Source: Nemertoderma westbladi (taxonomy: Eukaryota; Xenacoelomorpha; Nemertodermatida; Nemertodermatidae). From it: a stretch of 64,000 nucleotides of DNA. Location of the stretch: assembly GCA_032718475.1 (NCBI GenBank), contig JAUCBJ010007298.1:16253-80252 (forward strand), in the 5' to 3' direction. Below, piece after piece: positions 1 through 10,994 of the stretch. The notes under the pieces were generated by a model that was given only the letters and a program-made list of their open reading frames with translations, was not told the DNA's origin and ran no database searches. Each line of letters starts with the position of its first letter. Position 1 is the first letter of the stretch. Both the position numbers and the translations under genes were made by a program.

Positions 1-205
1 TGGATACTTACCAAACTCAATGCTACTAACACACATGGATACTTATCAAACTCAATGCTACTAACACACATGGATACTTACCAAACTCAATGCTACTAAC
101 ACACATGGATACTTACCAAACTCAATGCTACTAACACACATGGATACTTACCAAACTCAATGCTACTAACACACATGGATACTTACCAAACTCAATGCTA
201 CTAAC
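1..205. repeat. 35-bp tandem repeat, nearly six copies
   Basis: A 35-bp unit beginning TGGATACTTACCAAACTC repeats head to tail at positions 1, 36, 71, 106, 141 and 176. Copies are almost identical; one has TATC in place of TACC. The array runs in from the left edge, so its true length is unknown. The last partial unit abuts LINE coding sequence directly, so the array may have arisen at the 5' truncation point of that LINE or been captured by it. Confidence 0.95.
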
Positions 206-771
206 AACAATTGTACCAGTGGTGAAAGATAAATCGAAGGACATTACCGATAAGGATAATTACCGAAGTATATCTTTGGCCAATATTATTGGTAAGATTC
301 TAGAACGCGTTTTATTAAAACGCTGTAAGGACTCGCTGTGTACCTCTGCAAACCAATTTGGCTTTAAGCCAAAGCTAGGTACGGAGCTATGTATTTATAC
401 ATTGAAGGAAATCATAAACTATTATTTATCACGTAACTCTAGTATATATATATGCATGTTAGACGCATCAAAGGCGTTTGACAAGATAAATCATTTTATT
501 TTATTTCGCAAGTTAATAGAGATCGGTGTTCCGCTTTATATAGTTAGGCTTATAGCGTACTGGTATAGGCATATGCTGTTGATATTGTCGATAAATTTAA
601 TTACTTAGGACATATATTGCATAGCACCACCGACGATGATTTTGACATCAAACGGCAAATGCAATTATTATATGCGAGAGCTAATACATTAATTAGGAAG
701 TTTGGTTCGGCCAGCTTATCTGTCAGAGTAGCGCTGTTTCGTGCATTTTGCACCCAGATCTATGGTAATGC
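206..771 (+). pseudogene. LINE reverse transcriptase relic, 5' part
   Basis: The translation begins with an RT finger region (NYRSISLANIIGKILERVL) followed by the palm aspartate motif DASKAFDKINH, so this is the reverse transcriptase of an APE-type LINE in the CR1/Jockey/Rex-like range. After about position 600 the frame changes and jumps to the thumb region (FNYLGHILHSTTDDDFDI, then RAFCTQIYGN). The catalytic FADD-type palm motif is missing, so there has been an internal deletion plus a frameshift. The open frame stops where the RTE-like element is inserted and resumes at 4552. The 5' half (endonuclease) is absent. Non-functional. Confidence 0.85.
762..771. other. Target-site duplication, left copy
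   Basis: ATGGTAATGC occurs here, next to the (TAG)n tail of the RTE-like element, and again at 4542-4551 beyond its 5' end. A 10-bp exact duplication fixes both ends of the insertion. Confidence 0.9.
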
Positions 772-3700
772 TACTACTACTACTACTAGGATCGGCATGC
801 TGCATTGCAGCTGCATTTTTAAGAATGCTGTGCCGGCTTGTCAACAAAATTGCACCGCCACAACTCCCTATCACCCATGACATTTGCTAGATCATCCGCA
901 TCTTTAAGGCCAGTGTCCTTTAAGATGCGTCTCAAGAAAGTCATGGGCTGTCCACCATGCTTATTCACTCCATGAGGCTGCCAAAGTACAAGATTATGCA
1001 CTGGCTGGTCCTCACGGCGAAAGCAATGTCCTGCAAAGCGGAGGCGATTTTGTTCTAGTGTCAAGCTTGGGGGAACCAATGAGACACCTCCAATGTTATA
1101 TAGTGTCTGGTTGGAGATGTGTGCATTGTACTTGACACAATGAACCCGGCGTAGCATTCTTGTGAATGTGCCATCCAGAGATTTGGTGTCCTCAGCAGTT
1201 AGAGCCCAGCATGGACTCCCGTAGAGGAGTACTGGAACTACTGCTGCTCTAAATAATCGGACCTTAAGTTTCCGATTAATTCTCGGTGACTTCCAAATCC
1301 TGGAAAGCCTATTCAAGGCTGCCCATGCCTTTCCCTTACGTATTCGAAGGTCCTCACCTGACTTCCGGATCCATGATCCCAGGTAACAGAAGTCGTCCAC
1401 ATGCTCAAGCATACCATCCTTTGAGCTTATGCTCATCCGATCAGAGACTTGCTGAGGACTTTCAAAGTTAACTGTCAGAATTTTGGTCTTTCTGGAGTTA
1501 ATAAAAAGACCAACACTAGAAGCAGCATGTTCTAATGAGCTGAGGAGCCGTTGGGCTCCCTCTAATGATTCTGAGAGTACTCCTAAGTCATCAGCAAAGT
1601 CTAGATCAGTTAGGTACTTGGCAGGATTTCCTCGACTTCTGGAGCCAGTAGGTGGAGTTATCATCACCCCATCATCATTATAATGATCTAAGGACATGCG
1701 TAGAACATAGTCAACCACAATAATGAACAAGAATGGTGCAAGTGTGTCTCCTTGGAGGACGCCCCATAACACTTCAAATGGTTCTGTGTCACCGTCAACA
1801 GTAGACACAAATGTTGTCGAACCATCGTATACTGATCTGATTGCTGCAATAATTTCATCAGGAATCCCATATAATGAAAGTATGCTGAACATACGTGAGC
1901 GAGAGACTGAATCAAAGGCCTTGAAGAAGTCAACAAAGATAACAGCCAGATGCCTGTCTTTCTTTTTTGATAACTCTTCAATTATCCTTCTAAGTGCCAA
2001 TATGGGCTCCATGGTCCCACGACCTTTACGGAACCCATTCTGATTTCCACGGAGCAGTCTCTCAATGGGATCCCTGATGCGATTTAATAGAATCCTATTG
2101 TATAGCTTTGCAGCAATCGAGATCAATGAGATTCCCCGAAAAGAACCATAGAGTGTTAGGTTGCCCTTCTTGGGAACTGGCACCAACTTATTTGTTTTCA
2201 TTTCTTGTGGGACTCTTGTTGTTCGGTACATGTCTACTATGATGGGATAGATGAGCTTTAAACACTCAGGTATTTTAAAGACCTCAGGGGGAACACCATC
2301 TACTCCACTGGCACGATTGGTCTTAATGCTCTTTGCAGCAGCCTTCACTTCTGCAAAGGAGATATCGCCAATGGGAATATCTGGGAGTACCGACTCAGAC
2401 ACTTTTACTTCTATAAAGTTATCAGGCAATACCCTGTCATTATTGAGGAGCTTTTCAAAGTGGGCTTTCCAACCATTGAGGCGATCGGCTGGTGATTCAG
2501 CCTTAACCTTGGTGGTTGGTTGGCTTTTCCGCCCAGTAAGCAGATTGATCGATTTCCATGCCTGGGATGATTGCCTGCTGTCGTCAGCATCATTGATGGC
2601 ATCAACCTGTTGGTTTATTAGCTCCTGTAGATTAGCAGAGTACTGCCTGTTCAGGGACCTATAATATGCAGCCTTAACTGCATTCTTGGCCGCTGTAGTC
2701 TGTTTGAGTCGGGACTCTTTCTGCGCCTTATGAAGGTCATTTCGGCACTTCTGAATTTTGTTGTCAGTCCAGGGGGCCCTTTTCCTGTTTCGAGGGTATA
2801 CAGGAACTGTTTCTGCAGCTGCTAACTTAACTGCTTCTGTAAAGGCAGTATAGCCCTCACAGTGATCTGCCACCTCAGAGGCAAGAGCCTCATACCTGTT
2901 GCTCAGCTGTAGTGTGAAGCTGGATCTCACACTTGGCTGTTGCAACAGAGAGGACCAGTCATGCCGCGGCAAGGCAGATTTCGTTGTTCTGCTAGCACGC
3001 AGACTAAGTCTTACCTTGGCCACAATAAGGCGGTGATCACTGGAGACGGGTCGAAGTGTAAATGCATTACAGTCTTGTATAGAGCTCCTGTATTTCCTAC
3101 GAAACAGAATATGGTCTATCTGGGACTTGTGACCACTGGGTCCACTATGAGTCCATAGCTTTCCAGTTCGCTTCTTGAACTGGGTTCCAGCCGAAAACAA
3201 TCCATTTCCAGAGATAAAATCCTGAAGATGGACAGAATTTATTTCGGTTAACACTATTGCTATAGACCCAGGGCAATGTAGGTGATTGATGCAGACTTGC
3301 ATTAAAGTCTCCCAGGAATGTTAAGAATGCATGCTGATCCACTCCATCAGTAGCTGCTTGTAGATTGTGGTAGAAATTTTCCACCTCCTCTACAGGGGCA
3401 ACACTAGTTGGAGAGTAGCACACAATCAGAACCACCTTAGGAAACTTCTTAGCCAGTCTTCCAGAACATGAGAAGTGGCAACGGATGATGCGGTTAGAGA
3501 TTTGGTCTATTTTGTCCAATGCTGCATGTGCAGTTGGATTCATCAATAGACCAATTCCACCATTGCCACTATCATCTGCTGACGCGAGGGCGAGTCGCCA
3601 ACCGCCCCCCATGTCCTTAATCAGAACCTCATCAGTCTGTCCAGTCTGCATTCGGTGCTCTTGAACACCCACTGCGCTAAGAGAAAGCTTATCTGCCAAG

Positions 3701-4541
3701 GCAGTCAGCTCACCTTGTCGCATTGGGGACCCGAGTGTTAGGGTGTTTACTGAGGCTAGTCTTGTGACTTGCCTCAGATTCACCAATGGCTTTGTTGGTC
3801 GGGGTGGAACATGAGAGTAGCCTCCAACTCCAGAATCCCTCTCCCCATCACAATCTGGCCTCCCTGGTGACCCAGGGTTTGGGCCAGAAAGGTCATCAGG
3901 AAAGGGACTCAAAGAATTGTTGGCTGCTCTCTCTCCAGTAGGGGGTGAGACAGGCAGCCGGTCAGGAGTTAACTGACGCCTGTGAGGCCGATTGTGTCAG
4001 GTAATTCCACTGGCCTCTAGTGGCCGGACCTCCGCATTGCTAATGTAATCCATAGTGGGGGTTGGGGGGTGCTTTTTTGCCGAGTCAGCTCTCGGGGCAA
4101 ATACCACACCCTGGTTTGCCATTCCACAGGGTGGGTGTCGCAATGGAGTCAGATATGAGGCCCATCACCCATATCTACTCTGGCGCACATGACCCACCAT
4201 TGGCTGTTGCAGCTCATCTGCTGGGTCATGCCCTGTACCCTTGCTGCCAGGTGCAGGTCGCAGTGAAGTGCTCTCAGAGTGGACATGAGAACACTCTACT
4301 CCTGACCAGCCATTGGTAGATCACCATCTGCCTGGTCAGGCCATATACCCCTGCAGCCAAGTATATGGGTCCTTAATCCAGGACCAAGGGCGTCCTTATC
4401 CCAGAACGAAGGGGGTCCTAGTTACAGGACCAGATTTGCCCTAGTAAGAGGGTCTATGCAGCTACAGGTGGCGCCTCCTTTATGCTGCATGGAGGTGGCA
4501 AGTTTTCTTGATCAATGACCTAGAATACTTGACCTGACCTC
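772..4541 (-). mobile_element. Full-length RTE-like non-LTR retrotransposon, copy 1
   Basis: This is a complete APE-type LINE of about 3.77 kb, read on the minus strand. Its 5' end starts with short AGGTC repeats near 4541 and its 3' end is a (TAG)n tract at 772-788. It is flanked by the exact 10-bp duplication ATGGTAATGC. The same sequence occurs on the plus strand at 38718-42492, nearly identical throughout, so both ends are confirmed by alignment. The short simple-sequence tail instead of poly-A, the single ORF and the RT wording (FRGISLISIAAKLYNRILL) resemble RTE-type elements; I am less sure of the exact clade. The first about 630 bp (minus sense) are 5' UTR. Confidence 0.93.
819..3912 (-). 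pseudogene. RTE-like ORF: endonuclease plus reverse transcriptase, one frameshift
   Basis: Two overlapping open blocks form one element protein: 3912 to about 3240 (start codon ATG at 3912) and about 3244 to 819. The N-terminal block is an exonuclease-endonuclease-phosphatase fold nuclease that nicks target DNA: VGVQEHR carries the catalytic Glu and FLGDFNAS the Asp-x-Asn, and SSDHRLI is the C-terminal SDH motif in the next block. The RT follows, with VIFVDFFKAFDS, GVLQGDTLAPFLF and the catalytic LDFADDLGVL, then a thumb ending near CFRREDQPVHN. The frame break is an ATTT duplication near 3238-3245 that the plus-strand copy lacks. No other disabling change was seen, so this copy was probably active recently. 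Confidence 0.9.
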
Positions 4542-4551
4542 ATGGTAATGC
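4542..4551. other. Target-site duplication, right copy
   Basis: ATGGTAATGC, identical to 762-771. The codons on either side rejoin in the LINE reading frame. Confidence 0.9.
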
Positions 4552-4822
4552 ACTATGGGCGGGTCAGCACTACTCTCTCTGATAGTATATATAACAAAAT
4601 TAGAGTGGCATATAATAAGTCTATTCGTTTATTTTTCAATATTTCGAAATTTGCTGATGGAGAACCCACCAGTATAAGCTTAACATGTGCTTAACAATTA
4701 AATTTACCGATGTTTATTCACATCCGACATCGCTCCATAATAGCTAGCTTGATATCTAGGGTGTGCAAGGCGGATAATTTAATTGTATGTGCGGTATATA
4801 GTACATGCCGATTGGCTGGTTA
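4552..4822 (+). pseudogene. LINE reverse transcriptase relic, C-terminal part
   Basis: The frame that stops at 771 continues here: after IYGNA come LW, then YNKIRVAYNKSIRLFFNI, the usual C-terminal region of CR1/Jockey-like RTs (small Tyr-Gly, Trp, then K-x-R-V-A-Y-N). A stop follows after LTCA at about 4695. In another frame, IRHRSIIASLISRVCKADN runs on to about 4822, so at least one indel has occurred. This is the 3' end of the same relic as 206-771, separated only by the RTE-like insertion. Confidence 0.8.
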
Positions 4823-5448
4823 ACTAACTAGTATATTATACATCATGTTCAATTAAATTAAATTTATGTTAAATCTGTGCTATTACGTGAGAATAACTGT
4901 ATTTGTAGGTAAACTGTAACTGTAAAATTATGTGTAGTGTATGTAATTTTTGTGTTTTTACTATGGACCCGTGTGGCCTGGATTAAATTAAATAATAATA
5001 TTAGACGTAGGATGACTAATCCCATTGAATCCAATGTTGGGTTATACTGTATGTCAATATGGGGCTTGCACGATTTGAAAATTATTTAAACCTCCAGCTT
5101 TGCTATTATGTAAGATTGGAAACCAAAGGTTTACGTATTACGCGCCAGCATTAACCCCGAATTGCACATAGGCCAACTGCAACCATTAATTACACACCAT
5201 ACGACCATTGTCAAATTCGCCTGAGAAAATTACAATAAACATCTGGTTTTCAATTGATTATTCTTCTTTCACAACTCCATTCTAGCCTCCCTCTATAATA
5301 GCCCCCATTCACCGCATTCCCATTCATTCTCTAACTTTTATTTTTAAAAGTTTTATTTATTTTCAATTTTCATAAAAGTTTTATTTATTTAAAATTTTGT
5401 AAAATCATTTAGCGAAAATTCAATACTATCAATTGACATTGCTATATA
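4823..5448. other. AT-rich non-coding stretch
   Basis: No convincing open frame is present. The first part may be the 3' UTR of the LINE relic. The last about 150 bp are T/A-rich and lead into a block (CAATTGACATTGCTATATAA) that is also found upstream of the second zinc-finger/acidic gene near 43820, so this end belongs to that gene's 5' flank. Confidence 0.6.
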
Positions 5449-5833
5449 ATGCATAGAGGTGAAAGATGTTCGGTTTGTAATAAAGAAATGATACAAAACA
5501 ATCTATCTCGTCATATGGAAACACATAGAAAGGATAAACTAATGGATCCGTTACCAAAAAAATTTAAAAAATCCGAAGATATTTTTAGTGAAGATGAAAA
5601 TAAAAAGAGAGATGAGCGTTATATATTAAAGATAAAACAGACAATGGAAAATAAATTTCATAAAGTTATGAATATTGTGATAGGGATACAAAAACAGTTA
5701 CCCCTAGAAAATGAAGAAAATTTGAGTGAGAAAGATGAAGAAGAAAAGGACGATGAGATGAAGATGAGATGAAGAACAGGAAGAGGATGAAGACAGTGAA
5801 GGTGGGGAAGAGGATGAAGATGTTTTAGACAGC
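5449..5833 (+). pseudogene. C2H2 zinc-finger / acidic-repeat gene, truncated copy
   Basis: The protein starts with one classical C2H2 finger (CSVCNKEMIQNNLSRHMETH), then a lysine-rich stretch, a predicted helix and the start of a Glu/Asp-rich tail. A close second copy lies on the minus strand at 42659-43815, and the 20 bases upstream of the ATG match too. Here the acidic region shifts frame around 5760 (ending DDEMKMR), and the gene is cut off near 5833 where BEL/Pao pol begins. The family is not recognised; a single N-terminal finger with a long acidic tail suggests a nucleic-acid or histone contact. Whether this is a host gene or belongs to a larger element is unknown. Confidence 0.7.
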
Positions 5834-8800
5834 GCCGATTTGCCTTTACTTGCGACATCGATGCCATGTTCCGCCAGGTGAGAGCCTGCAAGGCGGACCA
5901 AGATAGTCTCAGATTTCTCTGGTATGAGAAAGAAGACATATCCGGCCCAGTGGTTACGTACCAGATGTACGTCAGAATATCCGGCGCCCGCGACAGTCCC
6001 ATTGGCACGCTGTTTGTCTTAAAGAAAACGGCGACAGCCCAGATTGGTAATTACCCAGTAGACGTAATCGAGTCCATCTTGAGGAACTTTTATATGGACG
6101 ACAGATTGGTGTCCAAGGACACGGCGGAACAAGCAATAGATGTGGCTCATGGTCTACAGGAGTGCTTGGCAACGGGAGGGTTCCCACTGACCAAGTTTAC
6201 CACGAATTCAGAGGCATTATTAGAGTCGTTCCCAGTGAAGGATCGCGGAAGTGGAGACATCGAGTTGGGTGTAGAACCCGCCCCCATGGCGCGAGTACTG
6301 GGACTCGGTTGGAATCCGAACACGGATAAATTCCAGGTAAGAGTTAGATTTGAGCCCAGTAGCCCAGACAAGACTTTGACTAAGAGAATCTGTTTATCGA
6401 CCATGAGTAGACTATTTGACCCGATGAACTTTATCAGTCCGGTAATATTACAGGCGCGGATATGTATGAGGAAAATCTGGCTGTCCGACTTAGAGTGGGA
6501 CGAGCCGATATCCCCTATACATGCGAAGCAGTGGAGAGAGTGGGAAGCCGAGTTGCATCTATTGAAAAATATAGATGTACCCCGCTCCTACTTTACGAAT
6601 CAGCTGGTATTTCCAGCTGATTTAGAACTGCATTTATTTAGTGATGCAAGTGATACCGGCTTTGGTATGGTAGCCTACCTTCGCCGAGAGGTAAGTCAGG
6701 ATAAGTTTGAGACGGCCTTTGTGACTTCTTGATCAAAGACAATGCCGGTCAAATACATGACTGTCCCTCGTGCAGAGTTGCAGGCAGCGGTAGTATCGGT
6801 CGAGGTAAGTAAACAGATAATATAGGAGTTAGACATGACCTTGACATTATTCTATTGGACGGACGCATCTTTAGTGTTAGTGTATATTGCAGCTGACAAT
6901 ATTGCACTAAAGACATTTGTAGCCAACAGACATGCCCAGATCGTTGATTTTTCGACGAAGGAACAATGGAGACATTGTCTGGGAGTGTTAAACCCCGCCG
7001 ACATAACTTCCCGAGGTGCCATGCCAGCGGAATTCTGTCAGAAAGAATCTCAGGAGTTTTGGTTACATGGAACGGAATTTCGAACGAGGACACAGGAACA
7101 TTGGCCAGAGCGGCTGAAGATCGTTACCAATCCGATGCCGATAGACGCAGAGGTCAAATTGGATAAGGTTTCCAAGTCTAAGTCGAAGGCCAAACAAGAA
7201 TCACTGGAGCAGCCTGAAGAATCATTGGAGCGGCCTGAAGAATCATTGGAGTGGCCTGAAGAATCACTGGAGCGGCCCGGAGACTTGTCGGACCAAGATA
7301 AATATGTGACTACAAGGTCCGGAAGGGTAAGTTATGACATAAAACCACCCTTACAGACTGCGCGAGGGTCACAGTTAATAAGTGACGGACAGCAAATAAC
7401 CACCAAGATGGAGCCTTCGGTTTCCAAATCTGCGGGTTTGGATTCGAAGATTACATTGGCTAGTCCGCAACCGTCGCTAGCATTGGAGCCACGTAGTATT
7501 TATGACAAATTGTTAAACTCGTCCGCCTCTTGGGTGACTATTTGTAAGAGAACCGCGTGGTTGAGCCGATATGTTTCGTTTCTTTGTTTAAAATATACGA
7601 AGCATTTAGGAGATCAAACGAGCGCCAATAGTGAGTGAATTCGGAGGCTGAAACAACCTCCTACAGAGGATGAGATCGATCAAGCGGAATTAAAACATTT
7701 GAGACATTATCAAATGTGTGCCTTCCCAAAAGAATTCTATCTGTTATCGGCTCAACGACCAGTTCTCTATAAACCCCTCAAAAAATGGAGTCCATTAATA
7801 CATAAGGGTTTGATTTGTCATAGATCAAGAATCCAGACTGTCGACATAAACTCACAGTTTAGGTTCGCAGTGATAATCGCTAGTCACCCTATAGAATTGC
7901 AAAGAGCAATTCTGTGGGATATACATAAGAGGTTACATCACGCGGGAAGGTTACACTGCTTGTCGGCAGCGATTTATTCTGTTGCAGCCAAGCAGGGCGG
8001 TAGGTACAATGTACGACGCCTGTTTGGTCTGCAAGAGAGTAAACACCAGAGTGTTGGAAAATAAATGGCTGAACTCCCGAAGGCGAGAGTACAGGCATAT
8101 GATCCACCCTTCTCGAATTCGGGAGTAGACTGTTTTGGCCCGATTGAGGCAAAGAGTGGACGGCTGACCCACAAGAGGTGGGGTCTGTTATTAATATGTA
8201 TGGCTAGTAGAGCTGTACACATAGAACGTGTGGCAGACATGTCGACCAAATATCTACTCCTGGCTTTGAAGAGATTCATGGCCAGGAGAGGGTTAGTAAA
8301 GGCGTTCTTCTCCGATAAAGGTACCAACTTTGTTGGAGGAGACAGCGAGTTAAATGCAGCTCATAGGGCGGCACAGAACAAAAGAAATCTGTGTAGCACT
8401 TTCGCCGCAAAGAATAGAGTGGAACTTTAACACTCCAGAAAGTCCCTGGAGAGGAGGAAGTTGGGAGCGTCTCGTTCGCTCCATAAAACAGGTCATAGCA
8501 AAAACGATGCCTGTGAATAAACAACTGACGGACGATGAGCTGGTAACAGCTTTCATTGAAATCGAGCATACCTTAAACTCGAGGCCGATAGCTATGTTAC
8601 CCGACGGTGTTACGTTGACACCAAATCACCTGCTCATGCAGAGTCCGGCATTTCTTGTACCGGCATCAGAACCTATTAGTAGTGACTTATATAGTCAGAA
8701 AAGCTGGAAACCCAGTTTATAGCCTACACAATCTGGGAATATTGGCGGAAATATTACCTTCCCACAATATCCACCAGATCAAAGTGGTACAGAACGGTTC

Positions 8801-9072
8801 GGAGCCTCCAAAGAGGAGACTACGTATTAATAACCGAACCAATAGTGAAGAAAAAATACTGAGAACTGGCGTAATCTTGCACATACACCCGGACGTACAG
8901 AATGTAGTACGAACCATCACAGTTAAAATAAGGTGCAAGTATCCAAACAAGAAAAGTGTAAAACCAAGGGTTTACACACCTTGGACAGACCGGTCCAGGA
9001 CATTGTGTTACTAGAGGAAACAAGCATCGAGACAGGAGACTATAATTTGTCTTCTGCCTCAAAACAAAATTA
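5834..9072 (+). pseudogene. BEL/Pao pol relic (RT, RNase H, integrase)
   Basis: The relic starts inside the RT at DIDAMFRQV and keeps the YxDD-type motif FYMDDRLVS. RNase H follows (LHLFSDASDTGFGMV near 6640; FYWTDASLVLVYI near 6850), then the BEL-typical linker QWRHCLGVLNPADITSRG. The integrase spans about 7690-8720: an HH-CC-type region, DCFGPI (first Asp), FSDKGTNF (second Asp) and GGSWERLVRSIK (Glu). The C-terminal RPVQDIVLLEE runs to a stop at 9071. Stops or frameshifts occur near 6730, 6825, 7636, 8062, 8428 and 8720. Gag, protease and the 5' part of the RT are missing. Its 3' LTR follows directly. Confidence 0.9.
7198..7280 (+). repeat. 21-bp in-frame tandem repeat inside BEL pol
   Basis: About four copies encode the seven-residue unit EESLE(Q/R/W)P between RNase H and integrase. 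The copies differ by single bases, so the repeat is a coding minisatellite in a linker that tolerates length change. Confidence 0.85.
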
Positions 9073-9073
9073 G

Positions 9074-9376
9074 TGTCAGAACGCAAATTCACTTCGTATG
9101 CATTCCTCGTATGAAAATACTCGGAAATGCATAGGAGCGGGTTTGTGGTGAATTGCATTGAGAATTTGTCTGGTGGGTATCAAACAACAAATTAAAATTT
9201 TCATAAAAGTTTGGAAAAACCCAAGACAATTCTAAACGCTAAAATAGACACGTTCAAGGAGCTGTCTATAAGTATACAGTATTTTGAAAGTTGTGAAAGC
9301 CTGGAAGATAGTATCTAGACACCATGGTTACGGCTATTATATGTAAGAGTGTAAATTGAGTTCAGTAGCTTCCACA
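9074..9376 (+). repeat. BEL/Pao LTR (303 bp), shared by two partial elements
   Basis: The LTR starts TGTCAGAACGC immediately after the pol stop and ends CTTCCACA. It is followed after three bases by a primer-binding-site-like TGGTGCC sequence. It therefore acts as the 3' LTR of the upstream pol and the 5' LTR of the downstream leader and gag. No second copy is present in the window, so the boundaries rest on the TG...CA ends and the pol and primer-site neighbours only. Confidence 0.6.
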
Positions 9377-9824
9377 GATTGGTGCCAACAGTACAACAAC
9401 CAAGGTGCCAAAGGTTAGTAGCACCAGGGGCATGCACAGTCCCCACTCAGTAGTTCGCAGTGGAGAAAGGTGTTCGATAATCAAACCTGTGGGTTTGGTA
9501 GAGTTGAGCACCCCAGTTAATGTCCGTTCTAACTACTGTAGTCTAGTATTGGGGAGTAGTTTGGGCATCAAAAAGTGAGTCGGTCACGGCCAGTTTATCT
9601 CCGAAGTTTTTGCGCTATGCATGGGAATAGGTTAGAAGGTAGTTAAGAATGAGACGGGATCTAGAAAGCCGACCTGAACTGCTGGAAGGCGGACCAGGTA
9701 GCTCCGGATGTCGATCCCTCCTTACTATCTAACTGATCCACCCACAGTGTAACTAGTTTATGTAACAAATTATTTGGATAAATATATTTATACATATACT
9801 ATATGCGCAAAGGAATGAGTAATA
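9377..9824 (+). other. Leader of the downstream BEL/Pao element
   Basis: This is non-coding sequence between the primer site and the first ORF. It repeats short blocks around GGTGCCA and AGTAGCACC, and has a small hairpin CAAACC-TGTG-GGTTTG near 9485. A packaging or leader role is plausible but unproven. Confidence 0.4.
9380..9397 (+). other. Likely primer-binding site
   Basis: TGGTGCCAACAGTACAAC lies three bases beyond the LTR. The TGG start is what a tRNA 3'-CCA end would pair with. I did not identify the tRNA. Confidence 0.55.
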
Positions 9825-10319
9825 ATGACGAGTAAAGACATTGCTGCGGAACTGAGGAGAGGTTGGACTGCTAAAGAGGAAGCGGGACTGCCGTTTGCCC
9901 GTCATGGTTGCAAGGATTCGAATGTGTATTACCATGGACGATCCGTTATAGATTTGAAAACCAATTTTAAATCGAATTATGATAAGGGGTTGAGGAAGGA
10001 AAGAATGAGGGCGTTGGAGGATCGAATGGAGGTGTTGCGTCGGGAATACCGAACCCGATACCCCTACGACTTCGCCGTTGATGTGTGCGATGTAAGCGCG
10101 GATCCCAATGAGGAGATAGCGCGACTATACCATATGAATATGTATTTATCGCACGATGAACCTCTACCCGCCGTTAGAGATCAATTTGACGGAATGCATC
10201 TTTACCGGAGGACCCGAGGCGAAGACGAGGAGATGCCAAAGGTTTTCAGCATGTATAAGTTGTTCTATAAATGCAGCGAATGCATGAATAAACAAAATGT
10301 ATCATCCCCGATCATCTGA
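9825..10319 (+). CDS. Unrecognised ORF at gag N-terminal position
   Basis: The 164-codon ORF begins MTSKDIAAELRRGWTAKEEA. The body is rich in Arg/Asp/Glu with a predicted helix (RMRALEDRMEVLRREYRTRY). It ends just before the embedded RTE-like fragment. No family was recognised. Its position, after LTR, primer site and leader and before the BEL gag core, suggests it is the N-terminal part of that gag, separated by stops and the foreign fragment. Its ATG start at 9825 lies 428 bp from the primer site. The alternative is an independent accessory ORF. Confidence 0.45.
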   Translation: MTSKDIAAELRRGWTAKEEAGLPFARHGCKDSNVYYHGRSVIDLKTNFKSNYDKGLRKERMRALEDRMEVLRREYRTRYPYDFAVDVCDVSADPNEEIARLYHMNMYLSHDEPLPAVRDQFDGMHLYRRTRGEDEEMPKVFSMYKLFYKCSECMNKQNVSSPII

Positions 10320-10338
10320 ACGAGCTGAATCCCGAACT

Positions 10339-10486
10339 GACCAATTCCACCATTGCCACTATCATCTGCTGACGCGAGGGCGAGTCGCCAACCGCCCCCC
10401 ATGTCCTTAATCAGAACCTCATCAGTCTGTCCAGTCTGCATTCGGTGCTCTTGAACACCCATTGCGCTAAGAGAAAGCTTATCTGC
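10339..10486 (-). mobile_element. Internal fragment of the RTE-like element (148 bp)
   Basis: The sequence matches 3551-3698 of the minus-strand RTE-like copy except for one base seen (ATTGCG versus ACTGCG). It encodes part of the endonuclease (VGVQEHRMQTGQTDE). It has neither the element's 5' end nor its 3' (TAG)n tail, and no obvious target duplication, so ordinary target-primed insertion does not explain it. It sits between the unrecognised ORF and the BEL gag core. Confidence 0.9.
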
Positions 10487-10994
10487 ATCTTATCTTATCT
10501 ATAAAGACTTTCGCGAATAAGGTCGAGAAGGCGCTAATCGTGCTAAAGACCTTGGATGCGCCATACAAACTCAACGCATCGAATAACATCACCACAATAG
10601 CGCAGGCACTGCCAATCTGGCTACCGAACAAGTGGAGGAAGATCGCCTTCTCCACCCAGGAGAAGAAAGGTGTGGAACCGGTCCTAGAGGAAATGTCGAA
10701 CTTCCTCAACTACAAAGCAGAGTTGATTACAGACCCAGTCTACAGTGAGGATAGTTTGGGGAAGGCGCCGAAGACCGAATACAACAGGCCTAAACCCGAA
10801 CATAATCTGGAAGATGCATTCCCGAGAGTGAGACAGTCGCTACCACATGCGGCCACACAGGGGACTGCTAGTCCACAGTTAGCTGGGAGTAGGGCCACAC
10901 CGTGGCAGGGACAGAAACAAAATAACAACACGAACAAATATGATCCCAACATACCCAGTAGGCCAAGTCCAAATAACCAAAACACTAAACCGGT
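10487..10994 (+). pseudogene. BEL/Pao gag core, first part (split by element 1)
   Basis: The frame reads through VEKALIVLKTLDAPYKLNAS, then LPIWLPNKWRKIAF, then a region ending DPVYSEDSLG. This is the end of the BEL/Pao gag domain (DUF1759-like), followed by a Pro/Asn/Gln-rich linker. The coding sequence is interrupted at 10994 by the 11.2-kb LTR element and resumes in the same frame at 22222 with zinc knuckle and protease. The upstream half of the gag domain is missing, replaced by the RTE-like fragment. Confidence 0.8.
10990..10994. other. Target-site duplication CCGGT, left
   Basis: The five bases before the 5' LTR of element 1 are repeated after its 3' LTR at 22217-22221. BEL/Pao elements typically make 4-6-bp duplications. 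Confidence 0.9.

Noticed and set aside
5449-5833. Assignment of the zinc-finger/acidic gene to a Polinton or other known DNA virus-like element
   Set aside because: No DNA polymerase, integrase or capsid gene was found beside either copy, so the assignment cannot be supported.
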